This document shows, piece by piece, positions 28,535 to 37,181 of a stretch of DNA of 51,665 nt. The notes below the pieces were generated by a model. It saw only the letters and a program-made list of their open reading frames with translations, ran no database searches and was not told where the DNA came from. A program made the translations under genes and the position numbers. The stretch lies in contig JAQGNE010000043.1 of the NCBI GenBank assembly GCA_028291985.1, positions 1 to 51,665 of the forward strand. Direction: 5' to 3'. The DNA is from Polaromonas sp. GTDB lineage: Bacteria > Pseudomonadota > Gammaproteobacteria > Burkholderiales > Burkholderiaceae_C. Each line of letters begins with the position of its first letter. Positions within the stretch are counted from its first letter, which is position 1.

Positions 28535-29302
28535 ATGCGCCGCTTGCGTCATATCACCGGTCAGCACCGCACGCCATTTACCAACCGCATGCTGGGGGGT
28601 GTGCTGGCATTTACAGCCGGCGCCGTCAATGCGGGCGGTTTTCTGCTGATCGGCCTGTACACCTCGCACATGACCGGATTTGCCTCCATGCTGGCTGACA
28701 ACCTGGTGCTTGGCAACGCACGCTTGGTGCTCGGCGCACTCGGTGCGCTGCTGGCGTTCGTTGCGGGCGCGGCCTTCACGGCGGTGCTGGTGAACTGGTC
28801 GCGGCACCACTGGTTGCGCAGTGAATACGCCTTGCCACTGCTGGTTGAAGCCGTGCTGCTGATGGTTTTCGGGCTGATGGGCGCGACGATGACACGCCAG
28901 ACGCCGTTTGCCGTGCCCCTGGCTCTGTTGGTACTGGCCTTCACCATGGGGTTGCAAAATGCACTGGTCAGCAAGGTGTCGTCGTCCCAGATTCGCACCA
29001 CTCACATGACCGGCGTGATCACCGACCTCGGTATTGAGCTGGGCAAGCTGCTCTACTGGAACCGCAGCGCGAGCCCGCCTGAATCGCACGTGCGCGCCAA
29101 CCGTGCCAAGCTCAATTTGCTGGTGACCTTGCTGGGCCTTTTCGTCACGGGTGGTCTGGCCGGCGCGTTGGCGTTCAAGTATGTGGGTTTCGTCGGGGTC
29201 GTTCCGCTGGCGCTGGTGCTGATGGCGCTGGCCCTGCCGCCTCTTTTTGCCGACCGGCGGCGTGTACTGCGCATGCGGGCCGAGGCTCACTTGCCGATAT
29301 GA
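28535..29302 (+). CDS. DUF1275 (YoaK-family) membrane protein
   Basis: 255 residues with about six hydrophobic segments. Diagnostic segments are GGVLAFTAGAVNAGGFLLIG, TSHMTGFASMLADNLV, MGLQNALVSKVSSSQIRTTHMTGVITDLGIELGKLL and the final transmembrane hairpin before PPLFADRRR. The family is found widely in bacteria with no settled biochemical role. Here it lies between glcE and glcF with short gaps (20 and 15 bases), so it is probably co-transcribed with the glycolate oxidase genes. It could transport glycolate or a related compound; that is speculation. Confidence 0.85.
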   Translation: MRRLRHITGQHRTPFTNRMLGGVLAFTAGAVNAGGFLLIGLYTSHMTGFASMLADNLVLGNARLVLGALGALLAFVAGAAFTAVLVNWSRHHWLRSEYALPLLVEAVLLMVFGLMGATMTRQTPFAVPLALLVLAFTMGLQNALVSKVSSSQIRTTHMTGVITDLGIELGKLLYWNRSASPPESHVRANRAKLNLLVTLLGLFVTGGLAGALAFKYVGFVGVVPLALVLMALALPPLFADRRRVLRMRAEAHLPI

Positions 29303-29317
29303 AAGTCTGTAGACGTC

Positions 29318-30553
29318 ATGCAAACCAATCTCGCACCTGAATTTAAAAACACCGCTGAAGGCCAGGAGGCCGAAGCTATCCTGCGCAAGTGCGTGCACTG
29401 CGGCTTTTGCACCGCCACATGCCCCACTTACCAGCTGCTCGGCGATGAACTTGACGGCCCGCGCGGCCGTATCTACCTGATCAAGCAGGTGCTGGAAGGC
29501 GAAATGCCTACCCGCAAGACGCAGCTGCACCTGGACCGGTGCCTGACCTGCCGCAACTGCGAAACCACCTGCCCGAGCGGCGTGCAGTACGGCCATCTGG
29601 TCGACATCGGGCGCAAGCTGGTGGATGAGCGAGTGCCGCGCCCGATGGGCGAAAAAGCCGTTCGCTGGGCCTTGAAGGAAGGCCTGCCATCGCCGCTGTT
29701 TGCGCCCGCCATGAAGGCCGGGCAAGCAGTGCGCGGTCTGCTGCCGCATGCGGTGAAAAACAAGGTGCCGGCACGCCAGCCACAAGGCCAGCTACCCACT
29801 CGCAGCCATGCGCGCAAGGTGCTGATGCTGGAGGGGTGCGTGCAACCTTCCATGATGCCGAACATCAACTCGGCCACCGCACGCGTGCTGGACGCCGCAG
29901 GCATCGAAACCGTTGTGGCCGCCAAGGCCGGCTGCTGCGGCGCTGTCAAATTCCACCTGAACGACCATGACGGCGGCAAGGCAGAAATGCGCCGCAACAT
30001 CGACGCCTGGTGGCCCTACCTGGATGGCTTCAATGGCGCGGCCGTCGAGGCCATCGTGATGAATGCCTCGGGCTGCGGCGTCACCGTCAAGGACTATGGC
30101 CATATTTTCAGGGATGAGCCCGCCTATGCCGACAAGGCAGCGCGCATCAGCGCGCTGACGCGTGATCTGAGCGAGCTGCTGCCAGACCTGGTCGAGCGCT
30201 TGCGCAGCAAGGTGTCTGCCAACGCAGGGCAGATCGTCTTCCATCCGCCGTGCACCTTGCAGCACGGGCAGCAGTTGCGCGGTGGTGTCGAAAAGCATAT
30301 GGGTGAACTGGGGTTCAAGGTCAAACTGGCCAGCTGCGAGGCGCATCTGTGCTGCGGCTCGGCGGGAACCTACTCGGTATTGCAGCCCGACATTGCGTAC
30401 AGCCTGCGTGATCGCAAGCTGACCAACCTGCTTGACGCCAAGCCTGACACGATTGCATCAGCGAACATCGGCTGCATCTCCCATTTGCAGAGCGGCACCG
30501 CCACGCCGGTGCGGCACTGGGTTGAGCTGCTGGATGAGGCGCTCATAAAATAA
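29318..30553 (+). CDS. glcF: Glycolate oxidase iron-sulfur subunit GlcF
   Basis: 411 residues. Two [4Fe-4S] ferredoxin motifs are at C25/C28/C31/C35 (CVHCGFCTATCP) and C75/C78/C81/C85 (CLTCRNCETTCP), followed by two CCG domains with GCCGAVKFHLN and LCCGSAGTYSV, as in GlcF and related heterodisulfide-reductase-like subunits. It carries electrons from the FAD subunits toward the quinone pool. The ATG at 29318 follows the DUF1275 stop by 15 bases. The stop at 30551-30553 is followed by a gene-free stretch with no clear terminator. Confidence 0.95.
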   Translation: MQTNLAPEFKNTAEGQEAEAILRKCVHCGFCTATCPTYQLLGDELDGPRGRIYLIKQVLEGEMPTRKTQLHLDRCLTCRNCETTCPSGVQYGHLVDIGRKLVDERVPRPMGEKAVRWALKEGLPSPLFAPAMKAGQAVRGLLPHAVKNKVPARQPQGQLPTRSHARKVLMLEGCVQPSMMPNINSATARVLDAAGIETVVAAKAGCCGAVKFHLNDHDGGKAEMRRNIDAWWPYLDGFNGAAVEAIVMNASGCGVTVKDYGHIFRDEPAYADKAARISALTRDLSELLPDLVERLRSKVSANAGQIVFHPPCTLQHGQQLRGGVEKHMGELGFKVKLASCEAHLCCGSAGTYSVLQPDIAYSLRDRKLTNLLDAKPDTIASANIGCISHLQSGTATPVRHWVELLDEALIK

Positions 30554-30918
30554 TAGCAGCGGACTGCGTATGGATAAGGTCTGGCGGCCTGTTTTTACAA
30601 GATTCAGGATTTGATGGCCTGCTGAACAAGTGGCGATGCATGCGTTTAAGTGGACGATACGCTTGTGCTGACAAACGCTGTTTGTAGTGCCTATGACTGC
30701 GTCGGTCTTACGTTTTTCAACCGTCTTAACCGGGTGTGACACCGCTCGTCAACTGCTAACGCCAGTTGGCAAACCTCCTACAACTATCTCGACGGTATGC
30801 CTACCTTTTGCTCCCGTCGTCCGCATATCAATGAACGAACGGCGAACACGCTTTCACCGTAAAGCCGGTGCAGCAACCATGCTGTATCCAATCCTTCATC
30901 CAGACAAAGGAACTCATC
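30554..30918. other. Gene-free stretch before the glycine-rich stress protein
   Basis: 365 bases with no convincing gene and noticeably lower GC. A CAACTG / CAGTTG inverted repeat with a seven-base loop is at 30750-30768. It must hold the promoter of the stress gene, but I cannot pick one with confidence: CTGACA near 30668 with CTATGA 17 bases on is one weak possibility. Confidence 0.35.
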
Positions 30919-31257
30919 ATGGCATCAAGCAACCAAGGCAAAGGCGGCAGTTCAGGCACACAGGGCGGCTCACCCGAGCAACATGCCGAAGCAGGACGCC
31001 AGAGTCACAAAAATGACGATAGCAAGGGCGGTAGCGCCAGCGGCGGGGGTTCTGGCGGTGGCTCGTCAGGCGGTACGCGCGGCGGCACGCCCGAGCAGCA
31101 TGCCGAGGCAGGGCGTCAGAGCCACAAAAACGATGACAGCAAGGGCGGTAGCGCTAGCGGCGGCGGTTCTGGCGGTAGCTCAGGTGGCACCCGCGGCGGT
31201 ACGCCCGAGCAGCACGCTGAGGCAGGGCGCCAAAGCCACAAGAACGACAAGAAGTAA
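30919..31257 (+). CDS. Glycine-rich KGG-repeat stress protein
   Basis: 112 residues from the ATG at 30919, with an AAAGG ribosome site at 30906-30910. The chain is hydrophilic and glycine-rich, built from two full repeats of 39 and 38 residues (GGxPEQHAEAGRQSHKNDDS then KGGSASGGGSGG) and a third truncated one. The GG-x-PEQHAEAGRQSHKND unit matches the KGG / con-10 / GsiB-like general stress family, whose members are small disordered hydrophilins linked to desiccation, heat or stationary-phase survival. It is cytosolic and stands alone, closed by a strong terminator. The number of repeats may vary between strains since the DNA is also repetitive. Confidence 0.85.
   Translation: MASSNQGKGGSSGTQGGSPEQHAEAGRQSHKNDDSKGGSASGGGSGGGSSGGTRGGTPEQHAEAGRQSHKNDDSKGGSASGGGSGGSSGGTRGGTPEQHAEAGRQSHKNDKK
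30964..31254 (+). repeat. In-gene tandem repeat (117 + 114 + 60 bp)
   Basis: Unit 1 is 30964-31080, unit 2 31081-31194, unit 3 (truncated) 31195-31254. Units 1 and 2 differ mainly by one Gly codon. The repeat keeps the reading frame. Confidence 0.85.
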
Positions 31258-31291
31258 CCTCCCCGCGCTGGCCTACCGCTAGCGCCAGGCG

Positions 31292-31321
31292 AAAAAAGGC
31301 AGCATTGGCGCTGCCTTTTTT
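31292..31321. terminator. Rho-independent terminator after the stress gene (bidirectional)
   Basis: AAAAAAGGCAGC (31292-31303) pairs with GCTGCCTTTTTT (31310-31321) over 12 bases. The A-run and T-run make it work in both directions. Confidence 0.85.
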
Positions 31322-31481
31322 GGTTGTGGTTACCGCATTTGTTTCGGCTGGTGTCGTGCGACGAGTGCGCGCTATGCGCGGACGCGGCACTGGGGCGTTG
31401 AAAGTTGTTGCCTGATACTTCGTCAGCGGCGTGGCCTGCTGCCGCGTTCTCATGCCTTTGATCCGCCCTGGCGCGGCCGGC

Positions 31482-31931
31482 CCTTGACGCAGGTACGCAC
31501 CACTACCCTGGCTGATGCCGCAGCCATCAGCGAGCTGATCAAAGCTTGGCACATGGTTTCACGCTGCATCCGAGGGGCCTGGGGCAGCTGTGATTCTGCG
31601 AAAAATCGAGCCTGATGCGCTTGCGCGCTGCGTAACAGCGCATAACTTCTGCTACCAGTTAGGTTTTGACGCAGACGCGCCGTCCGTCGTGTTCGCGGTT
31701 AGTGACAACTGCCATCTGCAGCATTTTTTGCTGCCCATTCGTGGCGGCACCAGGGCTTGGAAGTGCGCACGGCACAGCTGTATGGCCGGTAAAACGACGG
31801 GACTTTCCGGCAACTCAAGTCCGTATTCGGTTCCGGTTTACCAACGCCTGGGTTTCCAGCCGACCGGGCCGCGGGTCGGCCATGACGGTATTGCATTCAT
31901 CCCGATGCGACTTGCTCCCGGCGGGGACTGA
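31482..31931 (+). pseudogene. Decayed GNAT N-acetyltransferase
   Basis: The pieces lie in order in different frames. From 31482 the translation LTQVRTTTLADAAAISELI is a GNAT N-terminus. From 31590 it reads RKIEPDALARCVTAHNFCYQLGFDA, a GNAT middle part. The end, PVYQRLGFQPTGPRVGHDG then IAFIPMRL, is a typical GNAT C-terminus with the acetyl-CoA helix and final strand. The core acetyl-CoA loop (RGxGxG) is missing between them. I see at least one frameshift near 31560-31590 and a deleted or scrambled segment near 31750-31830. No function is expected. Confidence 0.6.
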
Positions 31932-31968
31932 ACTGAATCCTCTGCTGCGCGCAACCCGGATGTGGAGA

Positions 31969-32928
31969 CTAGGCTTGCAGCTTGAGCGCCGCAGTGCAAG
32001 GCTGAAACGGCCTGCGCGGCGGCGGCCTGAAAGCGGTGCGCAACAGCGTCACGGCGCCATCATCGGCAGGCAGCGCCTGACGCAGGCGGGTTTCCGCAAG
32101 GATGAGGTGGTTGTCGAGCAGTTCCTGTACCGCATCCCGGCCCAGCAGGGCGACCATGGTTGACTTGCCCGCATCCTTGTTGCGGTCCTTGGTGATGGTG
32201 ATCTGGGCGTCGGCGCCGTCTTCCAGGTCGTCGCGCAGCTGAAACGCATGTCCCAGGTCCACGGCAGCCGCGCGCAGGCAGCTGCGCGTGCTGTCCTCGG
32301 CGCCGGCAGCGATGGCCACCATGTCAAAGGCAGCCGCGAAAAGCGATCCGGTTTTTTGCTGGTTTGCACTGGCAATCTCGCCGGCGGGCCGTTCCAGTGC
32401 ACCTTCACGCAGGTCCCGGTACTGGCCGCGTACCAGCCCGTTGGCACCCACTGCCTCGCAAAGCACCGACACCAGCTGCGCGCGCTGCGTGCCGCTTAGC
32501 GCTGGTACACCGGCGACGATACAGCAGGCGTGGCTGAGTAGCGCGACGGCGCCCAGCATGGCCACGTCTTCGCCGTAGCGGGCATGCACGGCCAGGCGCC
32601 CACGGCGCAGGCGGGCGTTGTCCATGCAGGGCATGTCGTCCAGAAAAAGCGATGCGGCATGCACCATTTCAACCGCGCATGAGAGGTCCAGCAGCGCTTT
32701 CGACTCATGGCCCAGGCCGCGGCCCACCAGCAGCATCAGCAGCGGCCTGATGCGCTTGCCGGGCGCCAACACGCCATGGTGCATGGCGGCAGCGATCTGG
32801 TCATGCTCGTCTGCCGGCGGTGGCAGCAACTCGGCCAGCCGGGTATCGATGCGATCACGCAGGTCGTCCAGCGTCGGTGCCAGACGGTCAGGCAGGGAGC
32901 TGGTCGAAAGATATGCCGAAAGGGACAT
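31969..32928 (-). CDS. crtE: Geranylgeranyl diphosphate synthase (CrtE)
   Basis: 319 residues. The first Asp-rich motif is D97-D98-M-P-C-M-D103 and the second is D233-D234-L-E-D237 (QLRDDLED); the residues GKRIRP before the first and the QKTG motif before the second are also present. These are trans-isoprenyl diphosphate synthase signatures. The enzyme elongates FPP with IPP to GGPP, the substrate of phytoene synthase. It is divergent from crtX with a 185-base shared region that carries an AT-rich segment (GGATAAAAAG at 32982-32991). A role as general FPP/GGPP synthase is possible, but cluster context makes CrtE the best call. Confidence 0.93.
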   Translation of the reverse strand: MSLSAYLSTSSLPDRLAPTLDDLRDRIDTRLAELLPPPADEHDQIAAAMHHGVLAPGKRIRPLLMLLVGRGLGHESKALLDLSCAVEMVHAASLFLDDMPCMDNARLRRGRLAVHARYGEDVAMLGAVALLSHACCIVAGVPALSGTQRAQLVSVLCEAVGANGLVRGQYRDLREGALERPAGEIASANQQKTGSLFAAAFDMVAIAAGAEDSTRSCLRAAAVDLGHAFQLRDDLEDGADAQITITKDRNKDAGKSTMVALLGRDAVQELLDNHLILAETRLRQALPADDGAVTLLRTAFRPPPRRPFQPCTAALKLQA

Positions 32929-33113
32929 GGTGATGCGGCGAATGACGCATAAAGACGATTGCGCGTTTATAAGGCTGGGCAGGATAAAAAGTTACTCAGC
33001 AGTTTCGAAAGCGCAAATGTCCTACGCATGTGAAGCCGGCTTTGCATGAAACATGGATGTCGTGTGAAACGCGCGCGCGCCGCGCCGCTGGTCCGCGCCT
33101 CCAACTTTTAACC

Positions 33114-34448
33114 ATGCTTCATTTCGCCGTTATCGCGCCACCGTTTGTCAGTCATGTCAGGGCCCTGGAAGCGCTCGCGGGCAATCTCATCGCGCGTGGG
33201 CATCGCGTCAGCTGGGTGCACCAGGCGGACGTGCGTGCACTGCTCACCGACAAGCGGATCGGCTTCTACGCCGTGGGTGGCCGCACCTACCCCGCTGGCA
33301 GCCTGAAAACCCTGGTGGAACGCGCTGCACAGCCCGGCGGGCTGTTCGGCCTGCGCCGTGTCATCCAGGATGTGGCCGCCATGACAGACATGCTGTGCCG
33401 TGAAGGGCCAGGCGCCTTGCGAGCGCTTCGTGCTGATGCCGTCATTGCCGACCAGATGGAAGCGGCCGGCGGCCTGCTGGCCGAGGCGCTGGGGCTGCCC
33501 TATGTGTCGGTTGCCTGCGCGCTTCCGGTCAACCGGGAGCAGGGCCTGCCCTTGCCAGTGATGCCATGGGCGTACCCCGTGGACGAGCGCGGCAAGAAAA
33601 TCAGTGCGACCAGCGAGCGCGTGTACGACTGGCTGATGCGCCCGCATGGCCAGGTCATTGCCGAGCATGCCCGTGGGTTCAAGCTTGCACCGCGCCGGTC
33701 GCTTGCCGACTGCCTGTCGCCCTGGGCGCAGATCAGCCAGACCACCGCATCGTTTGATTTTCCACGCCAGCAGCTGCCGCCGCACTTTCACCACACCGGC
33801 CCGCTCCGACCCCCGCTGAAGGATGAGCCGGCGCTTGAACTGCCCGACGACGACGGCCGGCCGTTTGTGTTTGCCTCGCTGGGCACGCTGCAGGGCGGGC
33901 GGCTGGGCCTTTTCATGCGCATCGCCAGGGCCTGCAAAGCGCTGGATGTGCAGCTGCTGCTGGCGCACTGCAACCGGCTGGGTGCTGCCGAGGCCGCCGC
34001 ACTCAAGAAAGCCGGTGCCACCTGGGTGTGCGGCTTCGCGCCGCAGCGTGCCGCGCTGGCCCAGGCCAATGCGGCTGTCACCCATGCCGGCCTGAACACC
34101 GTGCTGGATGCATTTGATGCGGCCACGCCCCTTCTGGCGCTACCGATCGCCTTTGACCAGCCCGGCGTGGCGGCGCGCGTTGTGCATGCCGGCGCCGGAT
34201 TGCGGCTGTTGCCGGCGCTGGCCAGCACCGCTGCCATTACCCGCGCCTTGCGCCGTGTGCTGCATGAGCCCGCGTTTGCAGAACGCTCCCATGCGCTGGG
34301 CGAGGACGTGCGCCAGTCGGGCGGTGTCGAGATGGCGGCAGACATTGTCGAGGCAGCTGCGCTGCTTCGCCAGCCGGTTCTGACAGGCCAGCTCCTGGCC
34401 GAAGCCGCCGCCGCAGCATTCACGGAAAACCACCTGCATGTCGAATAG
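33114..34448 (+). CDS. crtX: Zeaxanthin glucosyltransferase (CrtX-type)
   Basis: 444 residues from the ATG at 33114 (the earlier in-frame start at 33030 is unlikely). It is a GT1 glycosyltransferase: an N-terminal Rossmann-like domain (HFAVIAPPFVSHVRALEALAGNLIARGH) and a C-terminal UGT signature (WVCGFAPQRAALAQANAAVTHAGLNTVLDAF, then LPIAFDQPGVAARVVHAGAG). In known carotenoid clusters of Pantoea type CrtX adds one or two glucoses from UDP-glucose to the hydroxyl groups of zeaxanthin. It overlaps crtY by 11 bases, so translation is probably coupled. Other hydroxylated carotenoids may also be acceptors. Confidence 0.9.
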   Translation: MLHFAVIAPPFVSHVRALEALAGNLIARGHRVSWVHQADVRALLTDKRIGFYAVGGRTYPAGSLKTLVERAAQPGGLFGLRRVIQDVAAMTDMLCREGPGALRALRADAVIADQMEAAGGLLAEALGLPYVSVACALPVNREQGLPLPVMPWAYPVDERGKKISATSERVYDWLMRPHGQVIAEHARGFKLAPRRSLADCLSPWAQISQTTASFDFPRQQLPPHFHHTGPLRPPLKDEPALELPDDDGRPFVFASLGTLQGGRLGLFMRIARACKALDVQLLLAHCNRLGAAEAAALKKAGATWVCGFAPQRAALAQANAAVTHAGLNTVLDAFDAATPLLALPIAFDQPGVAARVVHAGAGLRLLPALASTAAITRALRRVLHEPAFAERSHALGEDVRQSGGVEMAADIVEAAALLRQPVLTGQLLAEAAAAAFTENHLHVE

Positions 34449-35634
34449 CTCGCCTGCCAGCGGCGACGCTGATCTGATCCTGGTGGGCGGCGGGCTTGCC
34501 AACGGCCTGCTGGCCTGGCGGCTGCGCATGCAGCGTCCCGGGTTGCGCGTGCTGCTGCTGGAGGCCGGCAATTCGCTGGGCGGCAACCATACCTGGTCTT
34601 TTCATGACGGCGACCTCAACCCGGCCGAGCAGGCCTGGATGGCGCCTCTGGTCACCCACCGCTGGACGCATCACGAGGTGGTGTTTCCACAGCGGCAGCG
34701 CCTGATGGAGGCAGGCTATGCCAGCATCACGTCGCAACGTTTTGATGCGATGCTGCGCACGGACCTGGGATCACGCATCAGACTGAAAACGCCAGTAGCG
34801 CAGGTCCGGCCTCGCGCGGTTGTGCTGGCCGATGGCCAGACGCTGACGGCTGCCGCGGTGATCGACGGGCGCGGTGTGCAGAACAGCCCGCATCTGGCCC
34901 TGGGCTATCAGAAATTTTTGGGGCAAGAGCTGCGCCTGGCCGCACCGCATGATCTGCGCGGGCCGGTGTTGATGGACGCGTCGGTTGTGCAGCATGACGG
35001 CTACCGCTTTGTCTATGTCCTGCCTTTGAGTGCCGACACGGTGCTGGTCGAGGATACCTTTTATGCCGATGGCAGCACGGTTGATCCGAACCGGTTGCGC
35101 AGCAACATTGCGGCTTATGTGCAGGCGCGGGGCTGGACGGTTGCTGCCCTGCTGCGCGAAGAGCGCGGCGCGCTGCCGATCACGCTCGACGGCGATATCG
35201 ACGCCTTCTGGACTGACGTCAATGGTGTTGCACGGTCCGGGCTGGCGGCCGGCCTTTTCCATCCCACCACCGGGTATTCGCTGCCCGATGCGGTGCGGCT
35301 GGCAGACCGCGTTGCAGCGCTGCCTGATGTGTCCGCAGTGCCGCTTTTCAATGCCATCAGCGCCCATGCCAGGCGGCAATGGCGCGCGCAGGGTTTCTTT
35401 CGGCTGCTCAACCGCATGCTGTTTCAGGCAGCAGCGCCGGACCAGCGCTGGCGCGTCATGCAGCGTTTTTATGGCTTGCCGGCGCCGCTCATCCACCGTT
35501 TTTATGCGGGCCGGCCCAGCCTGCTGGACAAGGTGCGCATTCTCAGCGGCAAGCCACCGGTGCCACTGGCGGCTGCCGCGCGTGCCGCGCTTTCCAAACC
35601 CGCCCACAGCCTGGTGCCGGAGAGTTTTCAATGA
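34438..35634 (+). CDS. crtY: Lycopene beta-cyclase (CrtY-type)
   Basis: 398 residues. The dinucleotide-binding N-terminus is DLILVGGGLANGLLAWRL, with the family segments LLEAGNSLGGNHTWSFHD, VIDGRGV and FVYVLPLSADTVLVEDT, and a late GLFHPTTGYSLPDAVRLAD. The enzyme cyclises both ends of lycopene to beta-ionone rings, making beta-carotene; it works at the inner membrane. The start overlaps the crtX stop and the stop overlaps the crtI start (ATGA). It appears intact. Confidence 0.95.
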   Translation: MSNSSPASGDADLILVGGGLANGLLAWRLRMQRPGLRVLLLEAGNSLGGNHTWSFHDGDLNPAEQAWMAPLVTHRWTHHEVVFPQRQRLMEAGYASITSQRFDAMLRTDLGSRIRLKTPVAQVRPRAVVLADGQTLTAAAVIDGRGVQNSPHLALGYQKFLGQELRLAAPHDLRGPVLMDASVVQHDGYRFVYVLPLSADTVLVEDTFYADGSTVDPNRLRSNIAAYVQARGWTVAALLREERGALPITLDGDIDAFWTDVNGVARSGLAAGLFHPTTGYSLPDAVRLADRVAALPDVSAVPLFNAISAHARRQWRAQGFFRLLNRMLFQAAAPDQRWRVMQRFYGLPAPLIHRFYAGRPSLLDKVRILSGKPPVPLAAAARAALSKPAHSLVPESFQ

Positions 35635-37181
35635 GTTCGCCCTTTGCATCGGCCGCGTCGCCAGCGCTGACCGCAGGCCAGATTTCATATGGTGCGGTCG
35701 CGCCGGGCAACACGGCAGCCGTGATTGGCGCCGGCTTTGGCGGCATCGCCCTGGCGATACGCCTGCAGGCCGCGGGCGTGCAAACCACGCTTTTCGAGGC
35801 ACGCGACAAGCCCGGCGGCAGGGCCTATGTGTACCAGGACCAGGGCTTCACCTTTGACGCCGGCCCCACCGTCATCACCGATCCGAGCGCGCTGGAAGAG
35901 CTCTTTGCCCTGAGCGGACGCAAACTGTCCGACTATGTCGACCTGCTGCCGGTTGCGCCTTTTTACCGCCTCTGCTGGGAGGACGGCTTGCACTTCGATT
36001 ACGCCAACGACCAGGGGGCGATGGACCGGCAGATCCATGCGCTGAACCCTGCCGATGTGGCGGGCTACCAGCGCTTTCTGGCGTACTCGAAAGCGGTGTT
36101 TGAAGAGGGCTATATCAAGCTCGGAACGGTGCCGTTTCTGAGCTTTCGCAGCATGGTGCAGGCCGGACCGCAACTGGCCAAGCTGCAGGCCTGGCGCAGC
36201 GTGTATTCCATGGTGGCCCGGTTCATCGAAAACGAGCATTTGCGCCAGGCGTTTTCGTTTCACTCGCTGCTGGTGGGCGGCAACCCGTTTGCCACCTCAT
36301 CGATCTACGCGCTGATTCATGCGCTGGAGCGCAAGTGGGGTGTGTGGTTTCCGCGCGGCGGCACGGGCGCGCTGGTGCGCGGCATGCTGCGGATGTTTGA
36401 AGACATGGGCGGCACGCTGCGGCTGACCGCACCGGTGGACCGCATTGAAGTCGAGCAAGGACGCGCCGTTGCCGTGCGGGTGCATGGCGAAAGCCTGCCC
36501 TTCGGACAGGTCGCCTCCAACGCCGATGTGGTTCACACCTATGAGCGCCTGCTCGGCCATGTGCCGCGGGGCGCGGCAGAAGCTCAAAGGCTCAAGTCCA
36601 AGCGGTTCAGCATGTCGCTCTTTGTGGTGCATTTCGGCCTCAGGCGCCAGCAGCCGCAACTGCAGCACCACACCGTGTGCTTCGGCCCGCGCTACCGCGA
36701 ACTGATCGACGACATCTTCAATGGCGACGCGCTGGCCGATGATTTTTCGCTCTACCTGCATGCGCCCTGCGCCACCGACCCCAGCCTGGCGCCGCCCGGC
36801 TGCTCCAGCCACTATGTGCTGGCACCGGTACCGCACCTGGGGCAGGCGCCGCTGGACTGGTCGGTGGAAGGCCCGCGCCTGAGGGACCGCATCCTGGATT
36901 ACCTGCAGGCGCGCTACATACCCGGCCTGCGCGATGACCTGGTGACCTGCCGCATCTTCACGCCCTCCGACTTCAAGGGGGAGCTGGCGGCGCACCATGG
37001 CTCGGCTTTTTCGCTGGAACCGGTGTTGACGCAAAGCGCCTGGTTTCGGCCGCACAACCGCGACGATGTCATTCCCAATCTGTACATCGTCGGGGCGGGC
37101 ACGCACCCTGGTGCCGGCGTGCCGGGCGTGGTGGGATCGGCCAAGGCCACCGCCGGCCTGATGCTGGGGGACCTGTCATGA
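35631..37181 (+). CDS. crtI: Phytoene desaturase (CrtI)
   Basis: 516 residues from the ATG at 35631, which overlaps the crtY stop as ATGA; a long upstream extension of the frame is spurious. FAD-binding Rossmann motif at 31-40 (VIGAGFGGIA), then EARDKPGGRAYVYQDQGF and DAGPTVITDP. The C-terminal bacterial-type desaturase signature is present as NLYIVGAGTHPGAGVPGV followed by VGSAKATA. It introduces four double bonds in phytoene to give lycopene, using FAD and membrane electron acceptors. It lies in the crtXYIB operon and overlaps crtB by four bases. Confidence 0.97.
   Translation: MSSPFASAASPALTAGQISYGAVAPGNTAAVIGAGFGGIALAIRLQAAGVQTTLFEARDKPGGRAYVYQDQGFTFDAGPTVITDPSALEELFALSGRKLSDYVDLLPVAPFYRLCWEDGLHFDYANDQGAMDRQIHALNPADVAGYQRFLAYSKAVFEEGYIKLGTVPFLSFRSMVQAGPQLAKLQAWRSVYSMVARFIENEHLRQAFSFHSLLVGGNPFATSSIYALIHALERKWGVWFPRGGTGALVRGMLRMFEDMGGTLRLTAPVDRIEVEQGRAVAVRVHGESLPFGQVASNADVVHTYERLLGHVPRGAAEAQRLKSKRFSMSLFVVHFGLRRQQPQLQHHTVCFGPRYRELIDDIFNGDALADDFSLYLHAPCATDPSLAPPGCSSHYVLAPVPHLGQAPLDWSVEGPRLRDRILDYLQARYIPGLRDDLVTCRIFTPSDFKGELAAHHGSAFSLEPVLTQSAWFRPHNRDDVIPNLYIVGAGTHPGAGVPGVVGSAKATAGLMLGDLS

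Noticed and set aside
30964..31254. Direct repeats as a possible CRISPR array
   Set aside because: Units are 114-117 bases, contiguous and in frame in a protein gene, with no spacers.
32959..32988. TTGCGC / GATAAA pair as a crtX promoter
   Set aside because: Both boxes are weak matches and no second line of evidence supports them; mentioned only as an AT-rich segment.
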